From contig NZ_MDCO01000012.1 in assembly GCF_001746205.1 (NCBI RefSeq), positions 739,075 to 803,074 of the forward strand: a DNA stretch of 64,000 nt, in the 5' to 3' direction. A program made the translations under genes and the position numbers. The DNA is from Brachyspira hampsonii. Lineage in GTDB: Bacteria > Spirochaetota > Brachyspiria > Brachyspirales > Brachyspiraceae. Below are positions 17,747 through 28,304 of the stretch, piece by piece; the stretch's first letter is position 1, and each line of letters begins with the position of its first letter. Under the pieces are notes generated by a model that did not search any database, had not been told where the DNA came from, and saw only the letters and a list, made by a program, of their open reading frames with translations.

Positions 17747-17790
17747 AAGGAGTGAGGCGGTATAAAAAGCCGTCTATTAATTAGAATATG
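17747..17790 (+). promoter_or_regulatory. clpB ribosome-binding site separated from the ATG by a hairpin
   Basis: AAGGAG (17747-17752) is 35 nt from the ATG at 17788, too far for normal use, and nothing SD-like is nearer. Between them AGGCGG (17755-17760) pairs with CCGTCT (17770-17775), including one G-T. Folding this 21-nt hairpin shortens the effective spacing to about 14 nt. An in-frame GTG at 17752 is blocked by a TAG, so it cannot be an alternative clpB start. Confidence 0.5.
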
Positions 17791-20367
17791 GATTATAATA
17801 AATATACAATAAAAGCTCAAGAAGCTATAAATGAAGCTGCAAATATAGCGAATGGTGAAGATCATAATGAAATAAAAAGCGAACACTTACTTCTAGCATT
17901 ATTAAAACAAGAGGACGGACTTATTCAGCCTTTAGTAGAAAGAATAGGTGTTCCTATAAATACATTAATAGATAAAACTCAAAAACTAGTTGATGAAAAT
18001 GTAAAAGTAACAGGAGAAAATGTTCAGCTGCATTTATCATCTAATGCTGGTAAAATTTTAGCAAAAGCAGAAAAAGAAGCTAATGCTTTAAAAGATCAGT
18101 ATGTATCTACAGAGCATATATTCTTAGCACTCGTTGAAGCTGACAATAAAGCAGGAGATATGCTAAGAAAAAGCGGAATATCTAAAAAAGAAGTTTTGAG
18201 TGCATTAAAAGCATTAAGAAACGGTCAAAGAGTTAATAGCCAAGACCCAGAAGCAAAAATGCAGGCACTAGATAAATACTGCCGTGATTTAACAGAATTA
18301 GCTAAAAATGAAAAGATAGACCCTGTTATAGGAAGAGATGAAGAGATAAGAAGAGTTATGCAGGTATTATCAAGAAGAACAAAAAATAATCCTGTACTTA
18401 TAGGTGAGCCGGGTGTTGGTAAGACGGCTATTGTAGAAGGACTTGCTAGGAGAATAGTTTCTCAAGATGTACCTGAAGGACTTAAAGATAAAAGATTATT
18501 AGCTTTGGATTTGGGAGCATTAGTAGCTGGTGCTAAATTCAGAGGAGAGTTTGAAGAGAGATTAAAAGCTGTTATCACTGAAATAGAAAAATCAGAAGGC
18601 AACATAATATTATTTATAGATGAGCTTCATACTTTAGTAGGAGCAGGTGCCACTGAAGGAGCAATGGACGCTTCTAATTTATTAAAACCTGCATTAGCAA
18701 GAGGCGAATTAAGAGCAATAGGTGCTACTACTTTAGATGAATACAGAAAATATATAGAAAAAGATAAAGCACTTGAAAGAAGATTCCAGCAGGTTTATTG
18801 TAAAGAACCTAGCGTTGAAGATACTATCTCAATACTTAGAGGATTAAAAGATAAATACGAAGTTCATCATGGTGTAAGAATAAAAGATGATGCTTTAGTT
18901 GCTGCTGCCGTATTGTCAAACAGATACATAACTAACAGATTCTTACCAGATAAAGCTATTGATTTGGTAGATGAAGCTGCCAGCCAATTAAAAATAGAAA
19001 TAGACAGTCAGCCTACTGAACTTGATAAATTGGAAAGAAAAATATTACAGCTTAATATAGAAAAACAGGCTCTTTCAAAAGAAAATGATCCTGCTTCTAA
19101 AGAAAGATTAGAAAAACTTGAAAAAGAATTATCCGAACTTTCTGAAGAGCGTAATGCTATGAAACTTCAATGGGACAATGAAAAAGGAAGAATTGAAGAG
19201 ACTAGAAAATTAAAAGAAGAACTTGAAGAGTTAAACATAAAAGAAACTCAGTACACAAGAGAAGGAAATCTAGCAAAAGCTGCCGAAATAAAATACGGTA
19301 AAATTCCAGAACTTCAGAAAAAACTTGATGAGGCTTCTAAAGCAATGGAAGATGCTAAAAACTCAGATAAAAAAAGACTATTAAGAGAAGAGATTTCTGA
19401 AGATGATATAGCAAGAGTTATCTCCGTATGGACAGGAATACCGGTAAGTAAAATGCTTGCTAGTGAAAAACAAAAATACTTGCAGCTTGAAGAAGTATTA
19501 CATAAAAGAGTTGTAGGACAAGATGAGGCTATAACTTCCGTTGCTGATGCTATTAGAAGAAACAGGGCTGGACTTTCTGATGAAAATAAACCGCTTGGAA
19601 GTTTCTTATTCATAGGACCTACAGGAGTTGGTAAAACAGAACTTGCCAAAACTCTTGCTGACTTCTTATTCAGTGATGAACATGCTTTGACAAGAATAGA
19701 TATGAGCGAGTATATGGAAAAATTTTCTGTTACTAGACTTATAGGAGCTCCTCCGGGATATGTTGGTTATGATGAAGGCGGACAATTAACAGAGGCTGTA
19801 AGAAGAAGACCTTATTCTGTTATACTCTTTGATGAGATAGAAAAAGCTCATCCAGATGTATTTAATGTACTTCTTCAGGTATTAGATGACGGAAGACTTA
19901 CAGACGGACAGGGAAGAATAGTAGATTTTAAAAATACTATTATAATAATGACTAGTAATTTGGGATCTGATTTGATTCTTGAAGCTGATAATACTAATGA
20001 CATAAAAGAAAAAATTCAGGAACTATTAAAAATGTCATTTAGACCAGAGTTCTTAAACAGAATAGATGAGATAATAACATTTACTAGACTTGACAAAAAA
20101 TACATTGCTGAGATAGTAAGAAATCAAATAAATAGAGTTGCTAACAGACTTAAAGACAGAAGAATAACTTTAGATGTAAGCGATGAAGCTATAGATTATA
20201 TTGCTGATATTGGTTATGATCCTCAATTTGGAGCAAGACCATTAAAAAGAGCTATACAAAACTACATAGAAAATCCTCTAGCTAAAGAAATGCTGGCTGG
20301 TAAATATTTAGAAGGAGATACTATAAAAGTAAAAAAATCTGGAGATACTTTAGTTTTTGAAAAATAA
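17788..20367 (+). CDS. clpB: ATP-dependent chaperone ClpB (disaggregase)
   Basis: This 859-residue protein is a hexameric AAA+ disaggregase that works with DnaK to rescue aggregated proteins. Order: Clp N-domain (1-145), NBD1 with Walker [16 protein letters not shown] and Walker [15 protein letters not shown], the coiled-coil M-domain (about 400-525, rich in Glu/Lys/Leu), and NBD2 with [15 protein letters not shown] and [15 protein letters not shown]. The M-domain and length separate it from ClpA and ClpC. In Brachyspira a Clp-family protein was once described as a haemolysin (TlyB); whether this is that gene cannot be told here. Translation may depend on the leader hairpin at 17755-17775. 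Confidence 0.96.
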   Translation: MDYNKYTIKAQEAINEAANIANGEDHNEIKSEHLLLALLKQEDGLIQPLVERIGVPINTLIDKTQKLVDENVKVTGENVQLHLSSNAGKILAKAEKEANALKDQYVSTEHIFLALVEADNKAGDMLRKSGISKKEVLSALKALRNGQRVNSQDPEAKMQALDKYCRDLTELAKNEKIDPVIGRDEEIRRVMQVLSRRTKNNPVLIGEPGVGKTAIVEGLARRIVSQDVPEGLKDKRLLALDLGALVAGAKFRGEFEERLKAVITEIEKSEGNIILFIDELHTLVGAGATEGAMDASNLLKPALARGELRAIGATTLDEYRKYIEKDKALERRFQQVYCKEPSVEDTISILRGLKDKYEVHHGVRIKDDALVAAAVLSNRYITNRFLPDKAIDLVDEAASQLKIEIDSQPTELDKLERKILQLNIEKQALSKENDPASKERLEKLEKELSELSEERNAMKLQWDNEKGRIEETRKLKEELEELNIKETQYTREGNLAKAAEIKYGKIPELQKKLDEASKAMEDAKNSDKKRLLREEISEDDIARVISVWTGIPVSKMLASEKQKYLQLEEVLHKRVVGQDEAITSVADAIRRNRAGLSDENKPLGSFLFIGPTGVGKTELAKTLADFLFSDEHALTRIDMSEYMEKFSVTRLIGAPPGYVGYDEGGQLTEAVRRRPYSVILFDEIEKAHPDVFNVLLQVLDDGRLTDGQGRIVDFKNTIIIMTSNLGSDLILEADNTNDIKEKIQELLKMSFRPEFLNRIDEIITFTRLDKKYIAEIVRNQINRVANRLKDRRITLDVSDEAIDYIADIGYDPQFGARPLKRAIQNYIENPLAKEMLAGKYLEGDTIKVKKSGDTLVFEK

Positions 20368-20404
20368 TATTTAATAAACTCAATAATTAATTCCATAAAA
20401 ATAA

Positions 20405-20433
20405 AAGGCTTACTGTTAATTTCAGTAAGCCTT
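20405..20433. terminator. Bidirectional terminator between clpB and dnaE
   Basis: Perfect 11-bp stem AAGGCTTACTG/CAGTAAGCCTT (20405-20415 with 20423-20433), T-rich on both sides; it serves two convergent genes. Confidence 0.85.
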
Positions 20434-20455
20434 ATTTTTTAATAATTAAATTATT

Positions 20456-23400
20456 TTAAGCATATTCTATTTCTATTAATGATCTCAATGCACTTTTTGC
20501 TTCATTTAAAAATCTAGGATTAGGATCAACTTTGTAATTCTCACCTATTTTAAATACTTCCATACCGCTTTCAGATTTCAATTTTAGGAATATAGTATAG
20601 TCTCCCGGATTTGAAGATATAGCATTTTGCAAACATAATAAATCCATATCATCAAATATATTTTTATTCATATATAATGCTAATTGCTTCTTACCACTGT
20701 TATTATGTTTTACTCCAATACTGTTATTAGGTCTGCTTGTAAATGCTTCATTAGAAACAACATTATCAGATCTTTTAATATCATTCTCTTTATTAGAAGT
20801 ATTTTTAAATGGAGCATCTTTTTTATTTACAGAAACCATCTTATTTTCAGATTTCATTTCGGAAGATTCTTCCCTTTTTATATTATCTCTTTTTACTTCT
20901 TTAAGTTTAAGATTTTTATCTTTTAAGAAAGAATCCAGCAATTTTATATCAACTATATTATTATATATTTTTTCTGAGAATCTATTTTTATCTCTTCGTC
21001 CTTTTATTAATATTCCTGTTTGTTCTTCTAGTATATCTCTAAATTTTTCTATCTGAGCATTGGCTGTAATATAAAATACATATTCAGTAAATATATCCAT
21101 AATCTTTAATGTAATCATAGGAGTGTTTTTCTTTGTAGTTGTTTCAATAGCTGACATAACAACACAAGGAAGTAAAAACTCATCTTTATCTTTAAGATTA
21201 TCAATATCCAAAGTATTATGGAAATATTTATAATCAATTTGAGAAACATATCTTGCAAAAGGATGATATCTTAATGAAAACCCCAAAACTTCTCTTTCAT
21301 TTTCCATTAAAATATTAGAAGCATATTCTACTTGTTTTTCTATAACTAAAGAAGCACTTCCGCTGTCATCTTCGGACATAGAATCAAAAAGCATAGTCTG
21401 ACCTGATAAAGTTTCTTTCTGATAATTAGAAGCATGAGCGAGTATCGCATCAAGAGAACCAAGCAATGCACTTTCAGTATGTCCGAATCCTGAAAAAGCA
21501 CCGCATTTTATAAGAGTTTCATAAACTTTTCTATTGACCAAATGAACATCAACTCTTTTTACAAAATCTTCTAAGTTTTTGAATTGTCCGTTTTTTTCTC
21601 TTTCCTCTTGAATAGCTAAAGCAGCATGAAGCCCTACACCTTTAACCGCATGTAAAGCATAAACTATTTTACCATCTTTCTGAGAAAATAAAGCATCGCT
21701 TTCAAAAATGCTGGCTGTAACTATTTCTATGTTTTTCTGTTTAATTTCATTAAGATATAAAGCTATTTTATCAGTATCAGCTATAACAGTATTTAGTAAA
21801 GCTACATAATATTCCATAGGATAATGTGCTTTAATATATGCTTCCTGATATGCAATTAAAGCATAGCAAACAGAGTGTGATTTATTGAAACCGTATTCAG
21901 CAAAACCTTTCATAGTATCAAACAAATAAGTTAATAACTCTTTATCATAACCTCTTTCAAGTCCGCCCTTAATAAATTTCTCTTCCATAGAGTTCATTTT
22001 CTCTACGATCTTTTTACCCATAGCCTTTCTTAAATCATCAGCTTCAGCAGCAGTAAATCCGCCTATAACTCGGCTTATAGCCATGATCTGCTCTTGATAT
22101 ATTAATACTCCCTGACTCTCTTTAAGTATAGGCTCTAAATCTGGGTGCTTGTATACTATTTCTTTTCTTTTATTTTTTCTGTCAGCATAATCTTTATCCA
22201 TTCCGGAGTTTAAAGGTCCAGGACGAAATAATGCTACACTTGATACTAAGTCATCAAATCCTGTAGGTCTGATATTTATAAGCATCTGACGCATACCAGC
22301 ACTTTCAAATTGGAAAATACCGCCTGTATCAGCTTTTCTAAATATTTCATAAACAGCTTCATCATCTAAAGGAAGATTATCTATATCTATTTCAACTCCA
22401 TATCTTTCTTTTATATCTTTTACAGCATCCTTTATGAGTCTCAAGTTTTTAATGCCCAAAAAGTCCATTTTTATAAGACCGGCACTTTCAACATAAGTCA
22501 TTTCATATTGGCAGGCTCTAGTACCTGTTTTAGAATCCTGATAAACCGGTGCTAAATCCATTATAGGATGCGATGATATAATAACTCCAGCTGCATGTAA
22601 GCCTACATTTCTAACTAATCCGTCAAGTCTTGTAGATATTTCATACATATTTTTTAATTCTCTGCTGCTTTCTATTTCTTTAACCAAAGCAGCACAATCA
22701 GGATGATCATATATATCTACAACCCTTTTAATATCATCAGGTATACTTTTGGCAAGTCTGTCGGCAGTAGCTAAATCTATATTCATAACACGGCAAACAT
22801 CTCTTATAACGGATCGTCCTCCCAAAGCTCCGAAAGTAGCTATTTGAGATACATTATCCTTACCATATTTATTTGTTACATAATCTATTACAACTTCTCT
22901 CTTATCATCTTGAAAGTCAACATCTATATCTGGCATGCTCTTTCTTTCAGGGTTTAAAAATCTTTCAAACAGCAAATTATAATCAAGAGGATTAACTTTA
23001 GTAATTCCTGTAGCAAATGCAACTATTGAACCAGCCGCACTTCCCCTACCCGGACCTACAGCAACATCATGATTTCTTGCATAGTTAATAAAGTCCTGAA
23101 CTACAAGAAAATATCCTTCAAAACCCATCTTAGCTATGACACCCAATTCCATATCAAGTCTATCCATAGCTTCTTTTGGAATATTATTATTATAATGTTT
23201 ATTAAGACCTTCTATACACATTTTTCTTAATGCTGTAGTTTCTGTCTCACCATTAGGAAGTTCATAATTAGGCATATAATAAGTTTTAGTCATTATATTT
23301 AAATCTTTGCATTGCTCTGCTATTTTTACAGTGTTTTCAAATGCTTTAGGAAGTTTAGCAAATGACTTCATCATCTCTTCTTCTGTTTTTAGATGAAATT

Positions 23401-24166
23401 CATTGCTTGGAAATTTATATCTTCTTGGCGAATCTAAAGTAGCTTTAGTCTGTATCGCTAAAAGTATCTCATGAGCTTTAGCATCTTCTTTTGATACATA
23501 ATGAACATCATTTGTAACTACCAATTCTATATTATGATGTTTGGCTAATTGGTATAATGCACTATTTAAAGATTTTTCTTCAGGCATATTATGATCCTGA
23601 AGTTCTATATAAAAATCATTTCCAAAAATAGATTTATAATATTCAGCTAATTTTGAAGCCTGCTTATAATCTTTTTTTCTTATGGCAATAGGAATTTCTC
23701 CTCCCATGCATGCTGATAAACAAATTAAGCCCTTATTATATTTTTCTATTAATTCATGGTCTACTCTCGGTCTATAATAAAAACCTTCAGTATATCCGAA
23801 TGTTACTAATTTACATAGATTATTATAACCTTCTTTATCTTTAGCAAGAAGAATAAGATGCATAGCACTTTTTTCTTCAGAGTTTTCCAGCTTTTTATCA
23901 AATCTTGTTTTAGGAGCAACATATACTTCACAGCCTATAATAGGAATAATACCTTTATCCTTAGCCTCAGAGAAAAATTCCATAGCACCGAACATATTTC
24001 CATGATCAGTCATAGCTATTCCCGGCATACCTAATTCTTTAGCCCTATCTATTAATCCCGGTATAAGTCTTTTAGTTTTATCCTTTTTAGAATATAATGA
24101 CTTAATACGAGCAGCCCCATCAAGTATTGAATATTGTGTATGTACATGCAAATGAACAAATGACAT
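20456..24166 (-). CDS. dnaE: DNA polymerase III alpha subunit
   Basis: The 1236-residue replicative polymerase starts with a PHP domain (FVHLHVHTQYSILDGAARI at residues ~3-21, with His ligands). The C-family polymerase core carries VGPGRGSAAGSIVAF and the catalytic-Asp segment PDIDVDFQDDKRE. The fingers/tandem HhH region has GFNKSHSVCYALIAYQEAY. A C-terminal OB-fold region follows. The stretch around residues 1090-1165 is a polar, Lys/Asn/Ser-rich linker of low complexity, probably a lineage-specific insertion. Length fits DnaE1. There is no clear strong SD: the ATG at 24166 follows AGGGG about 6 nt upstream. Confidence 0.96.
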   Translation of the reverse strand: MSFVHLHVHTQYSILDGAARIKSLYSKKDKTKRLIPGLIDRAKELGMPGIAMTDHGNMFGAMEFFSEAKDKGIIPIIGCEVYVAPKTRFDKKLENSEEKSAMHLILLAKDKEGYNNLCKLVTFGYTEGFYYRPRVDHELIEKYNKGLICLSACMGGEIPIAIRKKDYKQASKLAEYYKSIFGNDFYIELQDHNMPEEKSLNSALYQLAKHHNIELVVTNDVHYVSKEDAKAHEILLAIQTKATLDSPRRYKFPSNEFHLKTEEEMMKSFAKLPKAFENTVKIAEQCKDLNIMTKTYYMPNYELPNGETETTALRKMCIEGLNKHYNNNIPKEAMDRLDMELGVIAKMGFEGYFLVVQDFINYARNHDVAVGPGRGSAAGSIVAFATGITKVNPLDYNLLFERFLNPERKSMPDIDVDFQDDKREVVIDYVTNKYGKDNVSQIATFGALGGRSVIRDVCRVMNIDLATADRLAKSIPDDIKRVVDIYDHPDCAALVKEIESSRELKNMYEISTRLDGLVRNVGLHAAGVIISSHPIMDLAPVYQDSKTGTRACQYEMTYVESAGLIKMDFLGIKNLRLIKDAVKDIKERYGVEIDIDNLPLDDEAVYEIFRKADTGGIFQFESAGMRQMLINIRPTGFDDLVSSVALFRPGPLNSGMDKDYADRKNKRKEIVYKHPDLEPILKESQGVLIYQEQIMAISRVIGGFTAAEADDLRKAMGKKIVEKMNSMEEKFIKGGLERGYDKELLTYLFDTMKGFAEYGFNKSHSVCYALIAYQEAYIKAHYPMEYYVALLNTVIADTDKIALYLNEIKQKNIEIVTASIFESDALFSQKDGKIVYALHAVKGVGLHAALAIQEEREKNGQFKNLEDFVKRVDVHLVNRKVYETLIKCGAFSGFGHTESALLGSLDAILAHASNYQKETLSGQTMLFDSMSEDDSGSASLVIEKQVEYASNILMENEREVLGFSLRYHPFARYVSQIDYKYFHNTLDIDNLKDKDEFLLPCVVMSAIETTTKKNTPMITLKIMDIFTEYVFYITANAQIEKFRDILEEQTGILIKGRRDKNRFSEKIYNNIVDIKLLDSFLKDKNLKLKEVKRDNIKREESSEMKSENKMVSVNKKDAPFKNTSNKENDIKRSDNVVSNEAFTSRPNNSIGVKHNNSGKKQLALYMNKNIFDDMDLLCLQNAISSNPGDYTIFLKLKSESGMEVFKIGENYKVDPNPRFLNEAKSALRSLIEIEYA

Positions 24167-24337
24167 ATTAAACCCCTATTTGATGCTATTATTTTATATC
24201 ATTTAAGTTAAATATCAAGTTAAATTTAACAAAATATATAAATAGTTTTTATTTGTCTACTATAAATATTTACGGTATTTAATTTATAAAATTAATATAC
24301 ACTATATAAAAAACATATAATTTTTTATTTTTTAAAT

Positions 24338-24365
24338 TTGACAATTTCTCTTTTAATACTATAAT
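24338..24365 (+). promoter_or_regulatory. Consensus promoter of the cheX-amidase-CNNM-CapA run
   Basis: TTGACA (24338-24343), 16 bp, TATAAT (24360-24365): both boxes match consensus exactly. The predicted 5' leader is about 80 nt. Confidence 0.8.
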
Positions 24366-24450
24366 TTTAATTAGATTTATTTTTTAATTGAAATAATAAT
24401 CAATTATGTTATAATTAAAATATAAAAATAAAATTTAAAAGGAAATATAC

Positions 24451-24951
24451 ATGGCTACAACACCTATAAAATTTATGGACGTTAGATTCATTAATCCATT
24501 TATTGTATCTTTAGTATCAATATTTAAAGAGATGGCTGGTCTTACTATGGAAAAAGGTACTTTAGTTAAAGGACAAGGCCGTAAGCTCTTCTCCGGATAC
24601 GGTGTTGCTATAGGAATTGTCGGCGATGTTAATGGACAGGTGCTTTATGAATTTCCTGAAAATTTCTCTCAGCTTCTTACTGAAAATCTTACAGATAAAA
24701 AACGCGGTGAATATGATTCTGAAGATGAATTTGAAGATATGATGAGAAGCGTTATCAATGAAATGGGAAATACTATAAGCGGTCTTGCAATTACTAAATT
24801 AGCTGAAGAAGGTATTAGCTGCGATATCACTCCCCCTATACTTTACTTTGGAAAAGAAATACAAATTATACCTAAAAATTTGCAAACTATAATTATTCCT
24901 TTCCAATCTTCTCTTGGATTTGTGAGTGTTAATATTGCTATGGATGCATAA
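24451..24951 (+). CDS. cheX: CheX-like chemotaxis protein (CheY-P phosphatase family)
   Basis: The 166-residue protein matches the CheC/CheX/FliY phosphatase family with a single active-site helix, EFEDMMRSVINEMGNTISGLA. Its Glu and Asn (E-x2-N type) are the residues that dephosphorylate CheY-P in CheX; spirochaetes use CheX for this. KKRGEYDSED precedes the helix. Length is typical (about 155-170). AAAGGAA lies 8 nt before the ATG. It leads a run of + strand genes of otherwise unrelated, mainly envelope, functions, separated from the next gene by only 9 bp. Confidence 0.82.
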   Translation: MATTPIKFMDVRFINPFIVSLVSIFKEMAGLTMEKGTLVKGQGRKLFSGYGVAIGIVGDVNGQVLYEFPENFSQLLTENLTDKKRGEYDSEDEFEDMMRSVINEMGNTISGLAITKLAEEGISCDITPPILYFGKEIQIIPKNLQTIIIPFQSSLGFVSVNIAMDA

Positions 24952-24960
24952 TAATATTAA

Positions 24961-25635
24961 ATGATAAAAAACATCATATATATAGTTATAATATCTTTAT
25001 TATTATCATCATGCAGTAATACTGTAAGTAATAATATAGTACATACTAATGATATAGTAGTAAAACCGTATATAAATGATAAATATAAAATCACTCCGAA
25101 TGCTCTCAGATTAAAATTGTTATCTGAATATACAGAAACTCATTATGGAAGTAAACTAATATATTTAGATAATCCTCAAATAATAGTAGTACATTCTACA
25201 GAAACTCCGAATCTAAGTATAGCCGTAAATATATTTAAAAATGATACTTTAATAGGGAGACCCGATATAGAAGCAGGAGGCGAAGTAAATGTAGGAACTC
25301 ATTTCTTAGTTGATTTTGACGGTACTATATACGAAAATACTCCCATTGAATATATAGCAAGGCATACTGTAGGATTTAATTATACTTCTATAAGCATAGA
25401 AAATATAGGTTATGCTGATAAATTAACAAAAGAACAATTAGAGGCTAATGTAAAATTGATAAAATACATAAAAAACAAATATAAAAGTATAAAATATATA
25501 ATAGCACATTATGAATATAAAGATAAAACTTTGCCTCATTATTCTCTATATAAAGAATTAAATACAAAATACATAAATCCGGGAAAAAGGGATCCGGGTA
25601 CTAATTTTATGAAAGAATTAAGAAAGAGAATTTAA
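24961..25635 (+). CDS. N-acetylmuramoyl-L-alanine amidase (Amidase_2) lipoprotein
   Basis: The 224-residue protein has a lipobox (LLLSSC, Cys about residue 18) and an amidase_2/PGRP-type zinc amidase domain: IVVHSTET (first zinc His), GTHFLVDFDGTIYENTP, ARHTVGFNYTSISIENIG, and GKRDPGTNF with the usual zinc-binding Asp. It should cut the bond between MurNAc and L-Ala of peptidoglycan from an anchored periplasmic position. There is no SD; the start is 9 bp after cheX, so translation may be coupled. Confidence 0.85.
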   Translation: MIKNIIYIVIISLLLSSCSNTVSNNIVHTNDIVVKPYINDKYKITPNALRLKLLSEYTETHYGSKLIYLDNPQIIVVHSTETPNLSIAVNIFKNDTLIGRPDIEAGGEVNVGTHFLVDFDGTIYENTPIEYIARHTVGFNYTSISIENIGYADKLTKEQLEANVKLIKYIKNKYKSIKYIIAHYEYKDKTLPHYSLYKELNTKYINPGKRDPGTNFMKELRKRI

Positions 25636-25659
25636 ATAAAAATATAAGGTTTATTATTT

Positions 25660-27048
25660 ATGGAAATACTATTAGTTTATTTATTTGAAATATTTATCAT
25701 TATTATTTTGATTATGCTCTCTGCTCTATTTTCAGGCAGCGAAACTGCATATACTTCTATTGATGATGTTACTTTGATGCGTTTAGTAAGAGAGAAAAAA
25801 ATAAAGGAAGAGGATAAAAAGTATTGGGAAAAATCAAGTTCTATGATACCTACCCTATTAGTTGGCAACAACATAGTAAATATTTCAGCAAGTTCAATCA
25901 TAACCGTATTTGCTGTGAGACTAGCAGACATTCTGCCTAATATATCTACTAATTTAATGGTTACAATATCTACTGCTACAATAACAATACTAATCATAAT
26001 ATTCGGGGAAATACTGCCTAAAGTTATTATGAGAGTTAATGCTGAAAAAATGATGCCTTATCTTCTATACTTTATGAAGTTCTGTCATTTTATATTCAAG
26101 CCTATAACTTTTTTAATGGATAAAATAACTACTTTTATAATGAATTATTTTGTACCTAAAAGATTAAGAGACGCTGAAAAAAGAAGTGCATTATCAAGCA
26201 TGGACGATATAACAACTATAATACATTTGGGACATAAAGAAGGAATAATTAAAGAATATACTCATGAAATGCTTACAGGTGTAATAGATTTCAGAAATAA
26301 AACTGTAGAAGAAATAATGACTCCGCGGGTTGATATGGTATGCATTGAAGCTGAAACTGATGTAAATGAGATAATAAAACTTACTGTAGAAACAGGTCTT
26401 TCAAGATTTCCTGTTTATGAGGAGACTGTTGACCATATAATAGGAATTTTTCATACTAGAGCTTTATTTAAAGAATATGTTAAAGGCGGAGGAAAATTAA
26501 ATAAAATAAAAAAGAAAGCTATTGATTATATAATGCTTCCATACTTTGTACCTGAAACTAAGACTATAAGCAGCTTATTTAATGATATGCAGAAGAAAAA
26601 ACTTCAGATGGTAATTACTATTGATGAATACGGCGGAACTGCCGGACTTGTTACTATGGAAGACATAATAGAAGAAATAATGGGAGATATAGAAGATGAA
26701 AGCGATAAAAAAGAAGCTGATGTAATAAGATTTAAAGGTAAAAGAATTATAATAAATGGAAATGCTCCTATAGAAGATGTTAATAAAACTTTAAAACTGC
26801 AATTAGAGCATGAAGAATATCAAACTATAGCAGGATATGTAATTGATATGCTGGATCATATTCCTGAAATCAATGAGCGTTTCATACTTAAAGGATACAG
26901 GGTAAGAATAATGAAAGTTGAAGACAGAAGAATAGTTGAAATGGAATTCACCCCTCTAAAATATACAAGAACAAATGAAAATGAGAATACTGATACACAA
27001 GAAACATCTGATTTAGAAAAAAATGATTTAGAAATTTTAAATGAATAA
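25660..27048 (+). CDS. CNNM/CorC-family membrane protein (DUF21, CBS pair, CorC_HlyC)
   Basis: The 462-residue protein has an N-terminal DUF21 membrane domain (about 4 segments in residues 1-175, with LSALFSGSETAYTSI). A CBS pair follows (residues ~210-330, EEIMTPRVDMV; TIDEYGGTAGLVTMEDIIEEI), then a C-terminal CorC_HlyC domain (ending around 430). Relatives are Mg2+/Co2+ transport or efflux proteins; many are annotated as haemolysins by old convention. The Brachyspira TlyC haemolysin is shorter and lacks the membrane domain, so this is not assigned to it. AAGG precedes the start by 13 nt. Confidence 0.88.
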   Translation: MEILLVYLFEIFIIIILIMLSALFSGSETAYTSIDDVTLMRLVREKKIKEEDKKYWEKSSSMIPTLLVGNNIVNISASSIITVFAVRLADILPNISTNLMVTISTATITILIIIFGEILPKVIMRVNAEKMMPYLLYFMKFCHFIFKPITFLMDKITTFIMNYFVPKRLRDAEKRSALSSMDDITTIIHLGHKEGIIKEYTHEMLTGVIDFRNKTVEEIMTPRVDMVCIEAETDVNEIIKLTVETGLSRFPVYEETVDHIIGIFHTRALFKEYVKGGGKLNKIKKKAIDYIMLPYFVPETKTISSLFNDMQKKKLQMVITIDEYGGTAGLVTMEDIIEEIMGDIEDESDKKEADVIRFKGKRIIINGNAPIEDVNKTLKLQLEHEEYQTIAGYVIDMLDHIPEINERFILKGYRVRIMKVEDRRIVEMEFTPLKYTRTNENENTDTQETSDLEKNDLEILNE

Positions 27049-27086
27049 GATAATTATAAAAATAATTACTAACTAGGAAAATAATT

Positions 27087-28256
27087 ATGATAAAAAAAAT
27101 AATAGTTGCTTTATCTTTAATATTACTATCTTCATGTGCTGATAATAAAGAGGAAAAAGAAAAAAAGCCGGAACCTCCTAGAAGTATTAAATTAGTATTT
27201 ACAGGGGATATAATGACACACCCTACTATTGTAAATGCTTTTGAGAGTAATGATGTATTAATAGATTTGAAAGATTATTTTAAAGGGGACATTGTATTTG
27301 CTAATTTAGAATTTGTTGTAAATACAAATAAACCTCCTATGCCTTATCCTGAATTTAATGGCTCACTAGATTATTTAAAATATTTCTTTAATTATTTTAA
27401 TACTTTTTCAATAGCAAATAATCATGCTTATGATCAAGGTGCACAGGCAGAAGCTGAAACTGTAGCAGAACTTCACAGAAATAATAAATTAACTTTAGGA
27501 GGCTCTACCAATTCTCCTAGTATAAGCCCTATTATAACAAATATTAATAATATACCTTTATTCATATCGGCATATACTATGCTTGATAATGGAATAAGTC
27601 ATAAAACAAATAAAAACGGACATTTCTATTTTATGAATTTTTTTCCAAAACAGGAAGATTTGGTAGAAAAAGTAAAATCTGATTTAGCACTTGCTACAAA
27701 CAATGAAATAAAAATAATATCTCTTCATTTCGGATTAGAATATACAACATATCCTGAAGAAAAAACAATTGAAACTGCCAGATCTTTAATAGAAAATGGA
27801 GTTGACATAATAGTAGGTCATCATCCTCATGTACCAAGACCTGTAGAAATTTATGAAGGAACTAATCATAGCGGAATAATAATATATTCATTGGGTAATT
27901 TCATTGCAAATCATAAGGGAAGATATCCGCATCTTGACATAGGTACAGTTGTATCATTAGAAATCAATGAAAATAAAGAAATTAATTTTTCTTATGTACC
28001 AACTTACTATGCTTTTTTCAAGCAAAACGGATTTGAAGTAATAATGAAGCCTATAAAAGAAGACCCTAATATTAATATGCCTGCTTTGGCAAGCAATTAT
28101 GTGTACAGCACTTATGATACTAATGCTATAAAAAAAGGTTATGAGCTTATACATAATTTTTACTCTCCTCTTACAAATGATAAAGTAAAAACTATGTTTA
28201 CTGACAATATAACTAACATAAGTATTATATCCAACAATAGTTTAGCACATAATTAA
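27087..28256 (+). CDS. CapA-family metallophosphatase-like lipoprotein
   Basis: The 389-residue protein has a lipobox (LILLSSC, Cys about residue 17) and a CapA/PgsA-type calcineurin-like fold: FTGDIMTHPT, ANLEFVV, SIANNHAYDQG, ISLHFGLEYTTYP, IIVGHHPHVPRPVEI and IYSLGNFI. These metal-ligand motifs are all present. CapA proteins take part in poly-gamma-glutamate capsule anchoring in Bacillus, but no pgs genes are nearby, so the role here is open. It follows the CNNM-like gene by 38 bp. Confidence 0.87.
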   Translation: MIKKIIVALSLILLSSCADNKEEKEKKPEPPRSIKLVFTGDIMTHPTIVNAFESNDVLIDLKDYFKGDIVFANLEFVVNTNKPPMPYPEFNGSLDYLKYFFNYFNTFSIANNHAYDQGAQAEAETVAELHRNNKLTLGGSTNSPSISPIITNINNIPLFISAYTMLDNGISHKTNKNGHFYFMNFFPKQEDLVEKVKSDLALATNNEIKIISLHFGLEYTTYPEEKTIETARSLIENGVDIIVGHHPHVPRPVEIYEGTNHSGIIIYSLGNFIANHKGRYPHLDIGTVVSLEINENKEINFSYVPTYYAFFKQNGFEVIMKPIKEDPNINMPALASNYVYSTYDTNAIKKGYELIHNFYSPLTNDKVKTMFTDNITNISIISNNSLAHN

Positions 28257-28304
28257 TATTTATAAATATTTTGTTTATTTCTTATAAACTTGTAAGGATT
28301 TTTT

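Noticed and set aside
25660-27048. Assignment as the TlyC haemolysin
   Set aside because: The DUF21 membrane domain and 462-residue length do not fit the shorter soluble TlyC; haemolysin labels in this family are historical.
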